A stretch of 64,000 bases of DNA from CAYYMD01 sp964472875 (lineage in GTDB: Bacteria > Planctomycetota > Phycisphaerae > SM23-33). The position numbers were made by a program, and so were the translations under genes. Under the pieces are notes generated by a model that saw only the letters and a program-made list of their open reading frames with translations, did no database searches and was not told where the DNA came from. Positions 1 through 9,028 of the stretch are shown piece by piece (the stretch's first letter is position 1; each line of letters starts with the position of its first letter). The stretch lies in the NCBI GenBank assembly GCA_964472875.1, contig CAYYMD010000004.1, forward strand, positions 20,129 through 84,128, written 5' to 3'.

Positions 1-822
1 CGACGGGTTGCCGCTGGCGCCGCGCAATATAACATCCCGTATTGCTTTGGCGGCGCCATCGTTATCGTGGTGGTCTGCGACGAGCTTCGCCACTGCCTTT
101 ACCCTGTCCGGTGCGTTGTCCATCGCCACGCCCACGCCGGCCCATCGCAGCATTTCGATGTCGTTGACATTGTCGCCGATTGCCATGACCTGCTCGCGAC
201 TGGTGCCGAGTTCCCCGGCCACAATCCGCAAGGCCTGAAGCTTGGACACAGTACTGTGCATTACCTGCAGGAGATAGTCCTCCGTCTTCAAAATCGTCAC
301 CTGGTGCTGAAGTTGGCCAATGATGCCCGAGGCAATTTTTCCCAGCGGCGGCCCCGCAGCCAACAGCAACAGTTTAGTAACTGAGCGGGTTAGCCACGAA
401 TCAATGGGAGCAACAACATTCGGCCTGAAGTGTTTGGCCGTTTCCGTGAGAAAATCCGGGTCGAATCTGTCTGTGTACCATTTGTCGAGAATTTCCGCCG
501 AGACGAGTACATCGGGATGGACTTCCCTTGCTATATCAACTATCTGCCAGGCCGTCTTTTTGGCCAGAGGGCGATGCCAGACTATATGACCTGACGGGGG
601 CTCATAAACCAATGCCCCATTGTAATTTATCATGGGCGTATCCAGGTCGAGCAGTTCATAAAACGGCATCACGCTTCGCGGAGGGCGGGCAGAGGCCAGC
701 ACTATGTGAACGCCGGTCTGCTCCCTGGCTGTGCGAAGTATATCTGCGGTAGTCTTAGTGACCTGCTTGGCAGAGTTAAGCAGCGTCCCATCCAAATCTA
801 TGGCTAAAAGTCTGATTCTCAT
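1..822 (-). CDS. Cof-type HAD-superfamily phosphatase (3' end cut by window edge)
   Basis: Soluble HAD-superfamily hydrolase of the Cof/YbiV type, probably a sugar-phosphate or nucleotide phosphatase; the substrate cannot be told. 274 codons are present with no stop, so the C-terminal end lies outside the window. Visible motifs are DLDGT with nucleophile Asp9 and Asp11, SAR (Ser44) as motif II, Lys194 in VSK as motif III, and GDNVND (Asp217, Asp221) as motif IV. The alpha/beta cap domain typical of Cof proteins fits the stretch around residues 80-190. Family length is about 265-290, so very little is missing. The ATG at 822 is the first Met and gives the canonical start. It is transcribed away from the tandem secreted genes, with an inverted repeat in the shared upstream region. 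Fold assignment is secure; substrate is unknown. Confidence 0.9.
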   Translation of the reverse strand, partial: MRIRLLAIDLDGTLLNSAKQVTKTTADILRTAREQTGVHIVLASARPPRSVMPFYELLDLDTPMINYNGALVYEPPSGHIVWHRPLAKKTAWQIVDIAREVHPDVLVSAEILDKWYTDRFDPDFLTETAKHFRPNVVAPIDSWLTRSVTKLLLLAAGPPLGKIASGIIGQLQHQVTILKTEDYLLQVMHSTVSKLQALRIVAGELGTSREQVMAIGDNVNDIEMLRWAGVGVAMDNAPDRVKAVAKLVADHHDNDGAAKAIRDVILRGASGNPS

Positions 823-879
823 GGCATTTCACCTAAAATCACAACATAATATACTTTGGTATGTCGGCCGAATCGAGTG

Positions 880-907
880 CCGTTTAATATTTCCTTATAT
901 TAAACGG
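880..907. promoter_or_regulatory. Perfect 11-bp inverted repeat between divergent genes
   Basis: CCGTTTAATAT and its exact reverse complement are separated by TTCCTT. The element lies in the 166-base region shared by the HAD gene (minus) and the tandem secreted genes (plus). No U-tract follows on either strand, so a terminator is unlikely. An operator or mRNA hairpin is the better guess. Confidence 0.5.
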
Positions 908-988
908 AACCTGCAGGGATTGATTTCGTCTATTATTAAAAAATATATAAATGTTACGCAGTATATTCCGACAGGAAAGGCGCCTATT

Positions 989-2959
989 ATGAAAATAAAA
1001 TATTTATTAGTGGGATTATTTGTGTTTGCTACCGTGGCTGGAGTTTGTTTGGCCAAAGCAGAGGACATACACATTACCGGTGGAAGGCGGAACAACAGTT
1101 GGCCTTGGCGGGTGAACGACTCGGCCGGATATATGTGGGACATTTACAATAACGGAATGGTGAACGATGGCACCAGTGATGCTTACGATGGAGGAATGCG
1201 ATTGCAGATAAGCGGGGCAAATTTTCAGAGCGGTACGGCAAGAGTAAATGGAGACAATACCGAAATAGAGATTGGGCCTTGGAGTCGCGGGGCAATCCGC
1301 GTATGGCGTCGGATTTACGTCAATAAAAAAGCGGGATACTGCCGGTGGGTAGACATATTTGAAAACACATCCGGTACGGAACAAAACCTAAAAATTCGAT
1401 ACTACTCGAATATGGGGTCTTCAGTACAGTCGGTAAACGGCGCCTCCGGCGACGAAAAACCAAATGGTCAAGACTGGGCGGCTATAACGTCCAGTCATGG
1501 CGGAAATCGCCCTAATGTTGTCCACGTGCTGGCATCGCCTAAAGCAAAATTCACTCCCCGCTTTCAGTACAACATCGGCAATGACAACGTTTACTATCAT
1601 GCAAACCTCCAGATAAAAGGCGGCAAGACAAGAGCCCTTTGCATATACCACGCACAGAGAAGATCGAAAGACCTAGCTAGGAAATTTCTGGAGAATTTCG
1701 ACCACTCGGAAGAAATCCGCAAGATGCCCCAAGAGTTGCGGGAAATTATAGCGAATTTTTCGATCGGCTCGTTTCTGGGCGGCATACACCTGGAGCGTTC
1801 GGATGCTGCGGACAAAGTCGTCGAAGACAACGGCGACGTAAAGTTCGGTAAGGTTCTAAATAAAAAGTTTAGCATCCGGACATTTTTCGAGACCATCGAT
1901 GTACCGGCCGAGCAGGTAATTGGCATGGCAGCACCGCCCGGTCCGGGCGACGGCCTCATCCGTGTGGCCCTGACAAACGGACAAATACTATGCGGCAACA
2001 TGGACGAGCAGAAACTCGAACTGAAAATGTCCGTCGGTACACTGGAGCTGCCGCTGGAGAGGATTCGCCAGTGGTCCTACAAAATCTCCAAACATCGGCC
2101 CGAGGATATCGAATTTTCCGGTCCGTTGGCCATCCTGCGAACCGGCGACTGCCTGGCGTTCGACCCGGCGGAGGTGGAGCTTGACTTCATCACCCGCTAC
2201 GGACCGGTAGCGCTTAACGGAAAGCACATACTGGCCATCCACATGGACAATCCCGGCCATGTCCTGCACCGGGTGGAATTTTTAAATGGTTCGCAACTGG
2301 GTGGTGTACTTGAGGCCGAAACCGTCACGCTGAAATTAGACCTCGGCCCGCAACTGAAGATAAGCCGTAACATGGTCTCCAAACTTCAATTTGCCCCCGA
2401 AGCCAGTTCTCGACCGCAGACAACCTGCGTCAAACTAACCAACGGTGATGAATTATACGGACGGTTAACGGATGAAAAAATAGGAATTCTCACCGATTAT
2501 GGCTCGAAGGTCGAATTGAAGCCCCGCAATATAAAGACACTGTCATTCAGCAAAACACACCTGGGGCGGACAGTCGCCCTTTTGTGGGACAAGTCGATAC
2601 TTAGGGGTGAATTGGTACAGAAGGACCTGAAGTTCAAGATCGAACCGGGACCGGAACTTGCCATAAGCCCCAACCAGTGCTTGAGCATAACTCGTCCCCA
2701 GGCATTGCCACCGAAGGAGGTTATGGAGAAACTTGATAAACTGGTAGCTCGTCTCGGTGCCGAGAGCTATAAGGACCGTCAGGCGGCCACGGAAGAACTG
2801 GTCTCCATGGGCAAAGAGATTGTTCCCCTGCTGCAGAAGTATCTTAATACCAACGACCCTGAAGTCCGCCAGCGACTGCAACACGTTATAGAACGTCTGG
2901 GCGGGAAGGCGGAATCTTCCACAAGAGACTCAACAGAAGTATTTTCTCCAATAAAGTAA
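989..2959 (+). CDS. Secreted protein: novel N-terminal module, six beta repeats, HEAT-like tail
   Basis: I do not recognise the family. The ATG at 989 is preceded by AGGAAAGG and opens a clear signal peptide (residues 1 to about 24), so the 656-residue product is exported. Residues about 26-265 form a Gly/Asn/Tyr/Trp-rich module with a conserved block containing RRNNSWPWRVNDSAGYMWDIY-like residues. Residues about 283-570 hold six units of 40-50 residues with the pattern hydrophobic strand, (N/D)G..L.G, strand, YG-like turn, strand, then I..L.F. Residues about 577-636 are helical and resemble one or two HEAT repeats (DRQAATEEL, DPEVRQRLQ). The downstream gene at 2987 is a paralog aligning over the first about 570 residues but lacking the HEAT-like tail. 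The frame is open back to 731, but that start would overlap the HAD gene and bury the signal peptide. Confidence 0.85.
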   Translation: MKIKYLLVGLFVFATVAGVCLAKAEDIHITGGRRNNSWPWRVNDSAGYMWDIYNNGMVNDGTSDAYDGGMRLQISGANFQSGTARVNGDNTEIEIGPWSRGAIRVWRRIYVNKKAGYCRWVDIFENTSGTEQNLKIRYYSNMGSSVQSVNGASGDEKPNGQDWAAITSSHGGNRPNVVHVLASPKAKFTPRFQYNIGNDNVYYHANLQIKGGKTRALCIYHAQRRSKDLARKFLENFDHSEEIRKMPQELREIIANFSIGSFLGGIHLERSDAADKVVEDNGDVKFGKVLNKKFSIRTFFETIDVPAEQVIGMAAPPGPGDGLIRVALTNGQILCGNMDEQKLELKMSVGTLELPLERIRQWSYKISKHRPEDIEFSGPLAILRTGDCLAFDPAEVELDFITRYGPVALNGKHILAIHMDNPGHVLHRVEFLNGSQLGGVLEAETVTLKLDLGPQLKISRNMVSKLQFAPEASSRPQTTCVKLTNGDELYGRLTDEKIGILTDYGSKVELKPRNIKTLSFSKTHLGRTVALLWDKSILRGELVQKDLKFKIEPGPELAISPNQCLSITRPQALPPKEVMEKLDKLVARLGAESYKDRQAATEELVSMGKEIVPLLQKYLNTNDPEVRQRLQHVIERLGGKAESSTRDSTEVFSPIK

Positions 2960-2986
2960 GTAAAACCTACAGGACAGGATGGAATT

Positions 2987-4819
2987 ATGAGATTTAAACA
3001 ACTATTAATAGCTATAGTGGCGGTTGCAATACTGGTCGGGGTATGTCCGGCAGCTGAGAAGGATATACACATCACCGAGGGCAGGCGGAACAACAGTTGG
3101 CCTTGGCGGGTGAACGACTCGGCAGGTTACATGTGGGACATTTACACAAATGGCACGGTAAATAATGGTACAAACGACGCCTACGACGGCGGCATGAATC
3201 TCCAGGTCAGCGGTGCAAACTTCAATGTCAGCAGTAATGCCGCCCAGATAAATAAAAACGGCCGGGAAATAGAACTCGGACCTTGGAGCCAGGGTGCAAT
3301 GCGTATCTGGAGGCGGATATACATCGACAAAAAGGAAGGATACTGCCGGTGGATAGATATATTCAAAAATCCTTCCAATAGTGCCCAAACAATGAATATT
3401 CGCTATTACTCCAATCTGGGCGGTTCGGTTCAGATGGTCCACAGCTCTACCGGCAAAAACAGCGTTACGGGCAAAGACTGGGGATTCATGACGGGCAATT
3501 CCTCAGGATCTTCCCGTCCGAATATTGTTCAAATTTTCGCCTCGAAAAATGCAAAGGTTCGCCCCCGCGTTCAATATAATACCGGCAACGACAATATTTA
3601 TTATCACGTTAATCTGAAAATTCCCGCAGGCCAGACAAAGGCCCTGTGCTTCTTCCACGCGCAGCGAAAGAACTGGAATGAGGGAAAAAAACTGCTCGGG
3701 AATTTCAACGTCTCTAAAGAACTCCGCAAGGTACCCTCTCCGCTACGCAGGATAATCGTCAATATGGGCGGTGCCCTGCTGGTCTTGGGGCAGCTGGAAC
3801 TGCCACGGCACGATCAGTACGACATGGCCGTTTTGAAAAACAAGGATGAACTTCTGGGTACAATTCTCAACAAAGAATTCGTGGTGGAGACTTTCTACGG
3901 CAAACTTACCCTTCCGGCCGAAGACGTCATAGGCCTCAGCGTGCCCGCGCCAGCGGACCCGTATGTCCACGTAGGATTGACAGACGGTCAGGTCCCGGCC
4001 GGCAAACTGCTCAATGGGCCGGTGCGTATCCGCCTAACGGGAGGGAACGAAATGTCAATTCCGGTGGAGAAACTCTCGGCCTGCTCGTTCAAAATATCGC
4101 CGCAGCATCCGGAGCAGGTCAAAATAACTCGGCCAGTCGTAGTCCTGCGCTCCGGACAGAGATTGTTTTTCAGGCCCGAAGACGTGGACTTCAACTTCCA
4201 CACTGAGTACGGACGGCTTCTTCTGAATCCCGACAACCTGCACGCTATCCTGCTGGACACTCCCGAAAGCGGCCTGCACCGCGCCCTGTTCGCCAATGGT
4301 TCGGTGCTATCGGGGCTGCTGGCGCCGGAGAATTTCCGTATGAAACTGGACCTTGGGCCGGAACTAAATATCCGCCGCCAACTGGTAATGCAGTTCATCC
4401 TTAACCCCACGGCCAAAAGGGACGGCGACGACAAACTTGCCACGTTGAAAACCAGGAACGAGGATGTTCTTCGAGGGCATATTGAGGATGAAGTCTTGCC
4501 GGTGCGGACGCGATATGAAACGATTCGGGTGAAATCATATGAAATCGCTAAAATGGACTTCATGGCCGAAGAAAGCACGCCGGGGACGGTGAAAATAAAA
4601 CTTTTCGACGGCACAACGCTCTCTGGTCGGCTGGAAAACGACTCCATCCGCTTCAACATGGAACCTGGTCCCAAGATTGATGTGTTTGCCGGACATATCC
4701 GGCAAATAATTTGCCCCAAGCCATTGCCGGCGCCAAAAACCACACCCACCTCATATCCGGCTACAACCCCATCAACGCAACCGGCAGATCGGCCGAATGA
4801 GGTAGATGGCGATACATAA
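2987..4819 (+). CDS. Secreted paralog of the preceding gene, Thr/Pro-rich tail
   Basis: Second member of a tandem duplication, 27 bases after the first and probably co-transcribed. The 610-residue product starts at an ATG preceded by AGGACAGG and has a signal peptide (residues 1 to about 22). Residues about 26-265 match the first protein closely: the RRNNSWPW block, an invariant YDGGM, GYCRW.DIF, and a PR.QYN.GNDN.YYH motif. Six beta units follow, aligning one to one with those of the neighbour, for example VKIKLFDGTTLSGRLENDSI as the last unit. The C-terminus is a short Thr/Pro/Ser-rich tail (TTPTSYPATTPSTQPA) instead of the HEAT-like segment, as in linkers of envelope proteins. Function is unknown. 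A structural or binding role in the envelope is inferred only from export and repeat architecture. It converges with the pseudopilin operon, 17 bases apart. Confidence 0.85.
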   Translation: MRFKQLLIAIVAVAILVGVCPAAEKDIHITEGRRNNSWPWRVNDSAGYMWDIYTNGTVNNGTNDAYDGGMNLQVSGANFNVSSNAAQINKNGREIELGPWSQGAMRIWRRIYIDKKEGYCRWIDIFKNPSNSAQTMNIRYYSNLGGSVQMVHSSTGKNSVTGKDWGFMTGNSSGSSRPNIVQIFASKNAKVRPRVQYNTGNDNIYYHVNLKIPAGQTKALCFFHAQRKNWNEGKKLLGNFNVSKELRKVPSPLRRIIVNMGGALLVLGQLELPRHDQYDMAVLKNKDELLGTILNKEFVVETFYGKLTLPAEDVIGLSVPAPADPYVHVGLTDGQVPAGKLLNGPVRIRLTGGNEMSIPVEKLSACSFKISPQHPEQVKITRPVVVLRSGQRLFFRPEDVDFNFHTEYGRLLLNPDNLHAILLDTPESGLHRALFANGSVLSGLLAPENFRMKLDLGPELNIRRQLVMQFILNPTAKRDGDDKLATLKTRNEDVLRGHIEDEVLPVRTRYETIRVKSYEIAKMDFMAEESTPGTVKIKLFDGTTLSGRLENDSIRFNMEPGPKIDVFAGHIRQIICPKPLPAPKTTPTSYPATTPSTQPADRPNEVDGDT

Positions 4820-4836
4820 TCCTTAATCTACAGCAA

Positions 4837-7419
4837 CTACTTCACAGGCGTAAACAACAGAACTGCGGGATCGTCGGCGGCGGTGAAGCAGCAACTGCGG
4901 TCAATCACGGCCACGTAATTCCACCTGTAACGAGGCAAACCGGTTTCATCATCATATAAATCCACGCGGATATTGGCGGCAAACGTGTCGCTGTTGACGG
5001 TAATGACGTTGCTGATATCTCGATAGAGCGAATCCCGAGCGAGGAGAAAACCCTTATGTTTTTTCAAATCTTCAAAAGATATATCTGGGTTTGCCTTCTG
5101 AATTTTATTTTCGACGTAATTGGCCAGAGGAACCGCAACTTCGCCCGGCGTGAGAAAACCTTTATATTGACTCTTTACGCGCAGATTAGAGATATTATAG
5201 ATATTTCTTTGTGTCGCTTCTCTATAATTGATGATAGCATCATCAACTACACTCGTTACATCGATGTTTGGAGGATTCAGGCCACTGATTGTTATATTTG
5301 TATCGAAAGGCAGCTGCTCAAGTACCTTTTTGGGCGCAGTGTTAATATTTATTTTGCCATAAGTACGTGTAGGTATCTTCTCGTCAACTCTGGTCTCATC
5401 CGTCGGCACCAACCCGAAAAATTCGCCCAGCATACATGCTGCCGGCACGTCTGGATACGCGCTGGCGGAATATCCGCCGTAACTTATGTTATAAGGATAA
5501 AAGTTAAGCCGCCCGCGGGCTGGGTTATCAGCAAAAATATTGGAGATATCAGAATCTATTATGTTCTTGGAAAAGACCTCCAAATTATTTCCGTCATTGG
5601 AGCTGGACGGTCCGGTCAGATAAATCATTCCACACTCGCCAAGGTCTTCTATCGTGTCTTGTTGGAGACTTTTGGCTCGAACAATGGGCACTGGCCAATG
5701 ATCGATGTCATTCGCACTGAGACCGTTTGCTTTGCCCAAGGCATGGCTATTATACTTTTTGTAGACAGCCAGGTTATATCGTGCACGTTGAGCAACGTCG
5801 TCCCGCCTCGCATCAGCGGAAACGTCCGCGGAAGGAAAATCCTTGTCGGGACATGAATAACCCAGATCATCATTGGTAACCTGATCAGCCGGGACACTGC
5901 TATTACGAACCAACATTACCTCCACGGTATCATTACCGCTGAAATCTACAGCGGCATTTTCAATCCATTTGGAAACGTCCGCCGAGAAGAAATCGGAAGC
6001 TTCACCATTATAATCGTCACCTTTACCAAAACTATATACAACAACTTTACCATTGGTAGGGACAGAAACCTTATCGGGCAAGTTACCACCACCTATGATT
6101 GAGTATGAATCTATGTCTATTGACTCGTCTGACGGATTCATAAGTTCGATTGCATATCCCCATGCGTGGTCGTCACCACTTTGCCCCAGCGTATTTGCTT
6201 TATGCTTGGCAAATGCCTCTGTTATTACCAAGTCCTGCTTAAGCCCGTAAACGGTAAAAGTAGAGCCCTGTGGACTGAACGCCCACGGCTGATCTGCATC
6301 ACCTGCAGATACATACGCCCACAAATTGGCAACGAAATGAGCAGCCATTTTACTTTTGTCGCCACTCAAATTGAGTTCGGTCAACATGTGAAGCATCTGT
6401 TCGTAAACATCCTGTCGATGGGCGACAATGTTTATTTTATGTTGATCATCATCTGGGTCATGCAAGATCAATTTCTTTTTAATGTTGGAATTCGGCCGCC
6501 GAACCAACGACCGGGAGCAACTGAATGTCGTCAGGTATCTGCGATCTATGCTGGAATCTTCCAGCAACTCATACAAGCGCCCGCTTTTAGCCGAGGAGTT
6601 CTGTTTCAACCATCGCAGAAACGGCTCATCGGCTATGCCGAAGGGCCTGTAGCCATCAGCAGGACTGTATAATCTCCCGGAACAGGCGTTAAAGTAATCG
6701 GTCAGATTCGTCGGGGTAACCGTTCCGCATCTTCCATCATACTTCTTCCCTGACCCTCCAGTTCTTCCATGCGTATGTATATAATTGTAATGAGTTTCTC
6801 CCAAAAATCCCTTCAGATCAACGCGCACCGGAAAAGTCGCATCGGTATCGGTGTCTGCGTCGTATCCCTCCCCGGCGGTGTTCACGCACATCAGGCCTGA
6901 AAGGTCCGTAACCTGCACGGCCGCGCGGTATTGTCTGCCGTAACGGTCCGTCACACCCGTCAGGTGGATATATGATTCAACGTCAACCGTGTCCTCCATG
7001 TCGTCTCCGTCAATATCCACCTTGTTGGCGCTGGTATCGCTCGTCAGCAGCAGGGAGGCGTAATCGTTTTGCGGTGAATCTTCATCATGGTGCGACAGCC
7101 AGTCGTCAATGTCGTCAGAGGCATAATCAGTATATTTTTTCCAACCCTCCGCATCGGCTGTCATGGCCGTCTCATCAGAATATGGCTGGTTTGCGCCGTC
7201 ACCTATATACAAATCTTCCTTGAGTTTTTGAACCAGCATAGAAACTATGCCATCGGCGATGGGGTCCGCCTGCGCCCTGGTCGCGGCCGCCTCGGACTGG
7301 TCTGCGTTCAGCCGGGCAATAACCATAAATGTTACCCCCAGCATCACCAAAATAGTTAACAAGCCGATAACCATCAGCAACGCCGACCCGCGTCTTATAT
7401 TTTGGTTATACATATTCAT
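4837..7419 (-). CDS. GspK-like minor pseudopilin, greatly enlarged (860 aa)
   Basis: Last gene of the pseudopilin operon. The N-terminus is a prepilin signal with cleavage at Gly11/Ser12 followed by an about 20-residue hydrophobic helix (ALLMVIGLLTILVMLGV). Position +5 is Met instead of Glu, as is usual for GspK-type pseudopilins, which cap the pseudopilus tip. Later regions with TLSG-like PPNIDVTSVVDDAIINYR and INTAPKKVLEQLP fit the helix-hairpin-like region of GspK (the NINTAP motif is typical). Typical GspK is about 330 residues; this one is 860, with long inserted acidic, Asn/Asp-rich stretches probably forming extra extracellular domains. A strong GGAGG lies 7 bases before the ATG. It sits 26 bases downstream of the GspJ-like gene. 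The family call is good; the role of the extra mass is unknown. Confidence 0.8.
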   Translation of the reverse strand: MNMYNQNIRRGSALLMVIGLLTILVMLGVTFMVIARLNADQSEAAATRAQADPIADGIVSMLVQKLKEDLYIGDGANQPYSDETAMTADAEGWKKYTDYASDDIDDWLSHHDEDSPQNDYASLLLTSDTSANKVDIDGDDMEDTVDVESYIHLTGVTDRYGRQYRAAVQVTDLSGLMCVNTAGEGYDADTDTDATFPVRVDLKGFLGETHYNYIHTHGRTGGSGKKYDGRCGTVTPTNLTDYFNACSGRLYSPADGYRPFGIADEPFLRWLKQNSSAKSGRLYELLEDSSIDRRYLTTFSCSRSLVRRPNSNIKKKLILHDPDDDQHKINIVAHRQDVYEQMLHMLTELNLSGDKSKMAAHFVANLWAYVSAGDADQPWAFSPQGSTFTVYGLKQDLVITEAFAKHKANTLGQSGDDHAWGYAIELMNPSDESIDIDSYSIIGGGNLPDKVSVPTNGKVVVYSFGKGDDYNGEASDFFSADVSKWIENAAVDFSGNDTVEVMLVRNSSVPADQVTNDDLGYSCPDKDFPSADVSADARRDDVAQRARYNLAVYKKYNSHALGKANGLSANDIDHWPVPIVRAKSLQQDTIEDLGECGMIYLTGPSSSNDGNNLEVFSKNIIDSDISNIFADNPARGRLNFYPYNISYGGYSASAYPDVPAACMLGEFFGLVPTDETRVDEKIPTRTYGKININTAPKKVLEQLPFDTNITISGLNPPNIDVTSVVDDAIINYREATQRNIYNISNLRVKSQYKGFLTPGEVAVPLANYVENKIQKANPDISFEDLKKHKGFLLARDSLYRDISNVITVNSDTFAANIRVDLYDDETGLPRYRWNYVAVIDRSCCFTAADDPAVLLFTPVK

Positions 7420-7445
7420 TTTCGCGCCTCCGGGTAATCACAAGG

Positions 7446-8258
7446 TTATCCCCCCACCGTACATATTATTTCGTATTCAGCCGTATTATTGCCTTCGCCG
7501 TCGCCGAATATTTTGGCTATGCCTTCATCTTCTATGTCGAAACGTATTCTCACGGCGAGCGGCCAGTTTGCCTGGTTTTCGTGTGTCCACGTCTCTTGCT
7601 GGTTGTCCCATATTACGGTGCCGCCCTGACCGGCCATGGCATAATCGACCGTAAAGTCCGTGCAGCCGGTGGCCAGAACCTTCCATAACTCATTAACGTT
7701 GTCAGATGTCGGAGGTGGCGCAACGCTTAGTCCATCTACTTTGCTCTGGGCCTGTCCGGCGAGACTTTCGAGGTCAGCCACAGGCATAGTCTGAATGTCC
7801 GCAAAGTCAGCATCGCCCCAAATATCCGTTACTTCTTCGGCCTCCTGAGACTGCTCGGTAGACAAAACCCATCGCTGCCTGTATAGCACCTGGTTGTTGT
7901 TGTTAGAGTTGCGGGCATACGCCACCAGTGAACCGTTGCCCACTACCGCCTCGGTCATGCTGGGCGCCGGCCCGGCCGTGGTGAAAATCAGATGATTAGA
8001 ATCGATGTATAAAAAACCGTTCTTGGAGATTTGGCGCATATCCCCTCGAATGACCTCATCAATGGCGGCGGCCTTAATGTTGGCCCGCATTATGCCCTGT
8101 GCCCCGTTAACCACACGCTGGCTCTGAGCCAGAATCATCGAGAACCCCAGCATAAGACCGGCCAGCACCGCCACTGCCACCAGCAGTTCGGTTAGCGTAA
8201 ACGCCCGGGCGCTTTTGCTTTTCGCTTCAACTTTTAAACTCTCAGTTTTCACTTTCAC
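7446..8258 (-). CDS. GspJ-like minor pseudopilin
   Basis: 270-residue prepilin-type protein. After a 19-residue charged leader comes A19/F20 TLTELLVAVAVLAGLM, with Glu24 at +5 of the mature protein. The residue before the cleavage site is Ala instead of the usual Gly. Position in the cluster just before a GspK-like gene, the size, and the C-terminal VRIRFDIED strand suggest the GspJ/PilW group, which forms the pseudopilus tip with GspI and GspK. The start is GTG and overlaps the stop of the GspH-like gene as GTGA, implying translational coupling. No separate GspI is seen. The subgroup assignment is moderate; prepilin status is firm. Confidence 0.75.
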   Translation of the reverse strand: MKVKTESLKVEAKSKSARAFTLTELLVAVAVLAGLMLGFSMILAQSQRVVNGAQGIMRANIKAAAIDEVIRGDMRQISKNGFLYIDSNHLIFTTAGPAPSMTEAVVGNGSLVAYARNSNNNNQVLYRQRWVLSTEQSQEAEEVTDIWGDADFADIQTMPVADLESLAGQAQSKVDGLSVAPPPTSDNVNELWKVLATGCTDFTVDYAMAGQGGTVIWDNQQETWTHENQANWPLAVRIRFDIEDEGIAKIFGDGEGNNTAEYEIICTVGG

Positions 8259-9010
8259 TCTCTTCCGAATAACTGTCCGGTGTGCGCATTTACCGCCAGT
8301 ATTTGGCCGTTATTCTCCAGGTAGGTGCTGTAATCATCCTGTCCCCGCAGATCCGTATAATTAAACAAAACCATCGCCGTGGCGCCTCGTTCGCCATCGA
8401 CCCCCTCGTTGGCCACGCTTGAATCCCATATTTTGTCTTTAGGTCCTCCACCCGGTGGAGGAATGAACAAATCATCGGCGGAGTTAAATACAATCTTACC
8501 CGTCTCTTCGACCTGCCTGACGACCGAACCCGACGGCGAAAAAACGATCGTGAAAGAAGTAAAATCGTCGAAGTTGCCATTAGCGCCACTGAAACTGTTG
8601 GAGTCCATAACCTCACCAACGGCCATTTTTTGAGGCAGGGGACTCGGCTGGTAGCCCTCGACCTTTTCAAAGGCGCCGTTATTTCTGTCGTACTCCACGC
8701 GGCAATACCAGAATTTGATATCTTTTAATTCAACGTTTTTATGATTGGACTCGATTGTATATCGCCTCTGGAAGTGCACGCCGACGTAATTGCCGTCCAT
8801 CATTGCCTGCGCACGGGCGGCGCCTAACTGGGCCATTATCAGGTTATACGCCTGCTCATCGGCGCCGGAGGTTAACATCCGCGAGAGCCCGGGAAGAGCC
8901 ACGGCCGCTATGAGCGTTATCATTCCCAGCACAACAAGTATTTCCACGAGTGTGAAACCTTTCCGCGTCGGGTCTATCCGGCTTCGTATTGTCTTTTTCA
9001 TCACAAACAT
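8255..9010 (-). CDS. GspH-like pseudopilin
   Basis: 251-residue prepilin-type protein with leader, cleavage site G18/F19 and Glu23 at +5 (GFTLVEILVVLGMITLIAA). The body carries LIMAQLGAARAQAMMDGNYVGVHF, resembling the GspH/FimT region that follows the helix, where R/A-rich 'L..ARSEA' blocks are common. A late segment reads SFTIVFSPSGSVV, a GspH-like signature. The ATG at 9010 is preceded by CGGAG at 7 bases and is preferred over the upstream in-frame TTG at 9028, which has no such site. Stop overlaps the next gene's GTG. In the family it forms part of the pseudopilus tip or shaft. Confidence 0.78.
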   Translation of the reverse strand: MFVMKKTIRSRIDPTRKGFTLVEILVVLGMITLIAAVALPGLSRMLTSGADEQAYNLIMAQLGAARAQAMMDGNYVGVHFQRRYTIESNHKNVELKDIKFWYCRVEYDRNNGAFEKVEGYQPSPLPQKMAVGEVMDSNSFSGANGNFDDFTSFTIVFSPSGSVVRQVEETGKIVFNSADDLFIPPPGGGPKDKIWDSSVANEGVDGERGATAMVLFNYTDLRGQDDYSTYLENNGQILAVNAHTGQLFGRE

Positions 9011-9028
9011 ATAAATACTCCGGCGCAA

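Noticed and set aside
731..988. Upstream extension of the first tandem secreted gene
   Set aside because: It would overlap the HAD gene, hide the signal peptide and lack a ribosome-binding site; the ATG at 989 has all three features right.
5056..5856. 266-codon plus-strand frame opposite the GspK-like gene
   Set aside because: It is Cys/Ile-rich noise in the reverse frame of a real prepilin gene.
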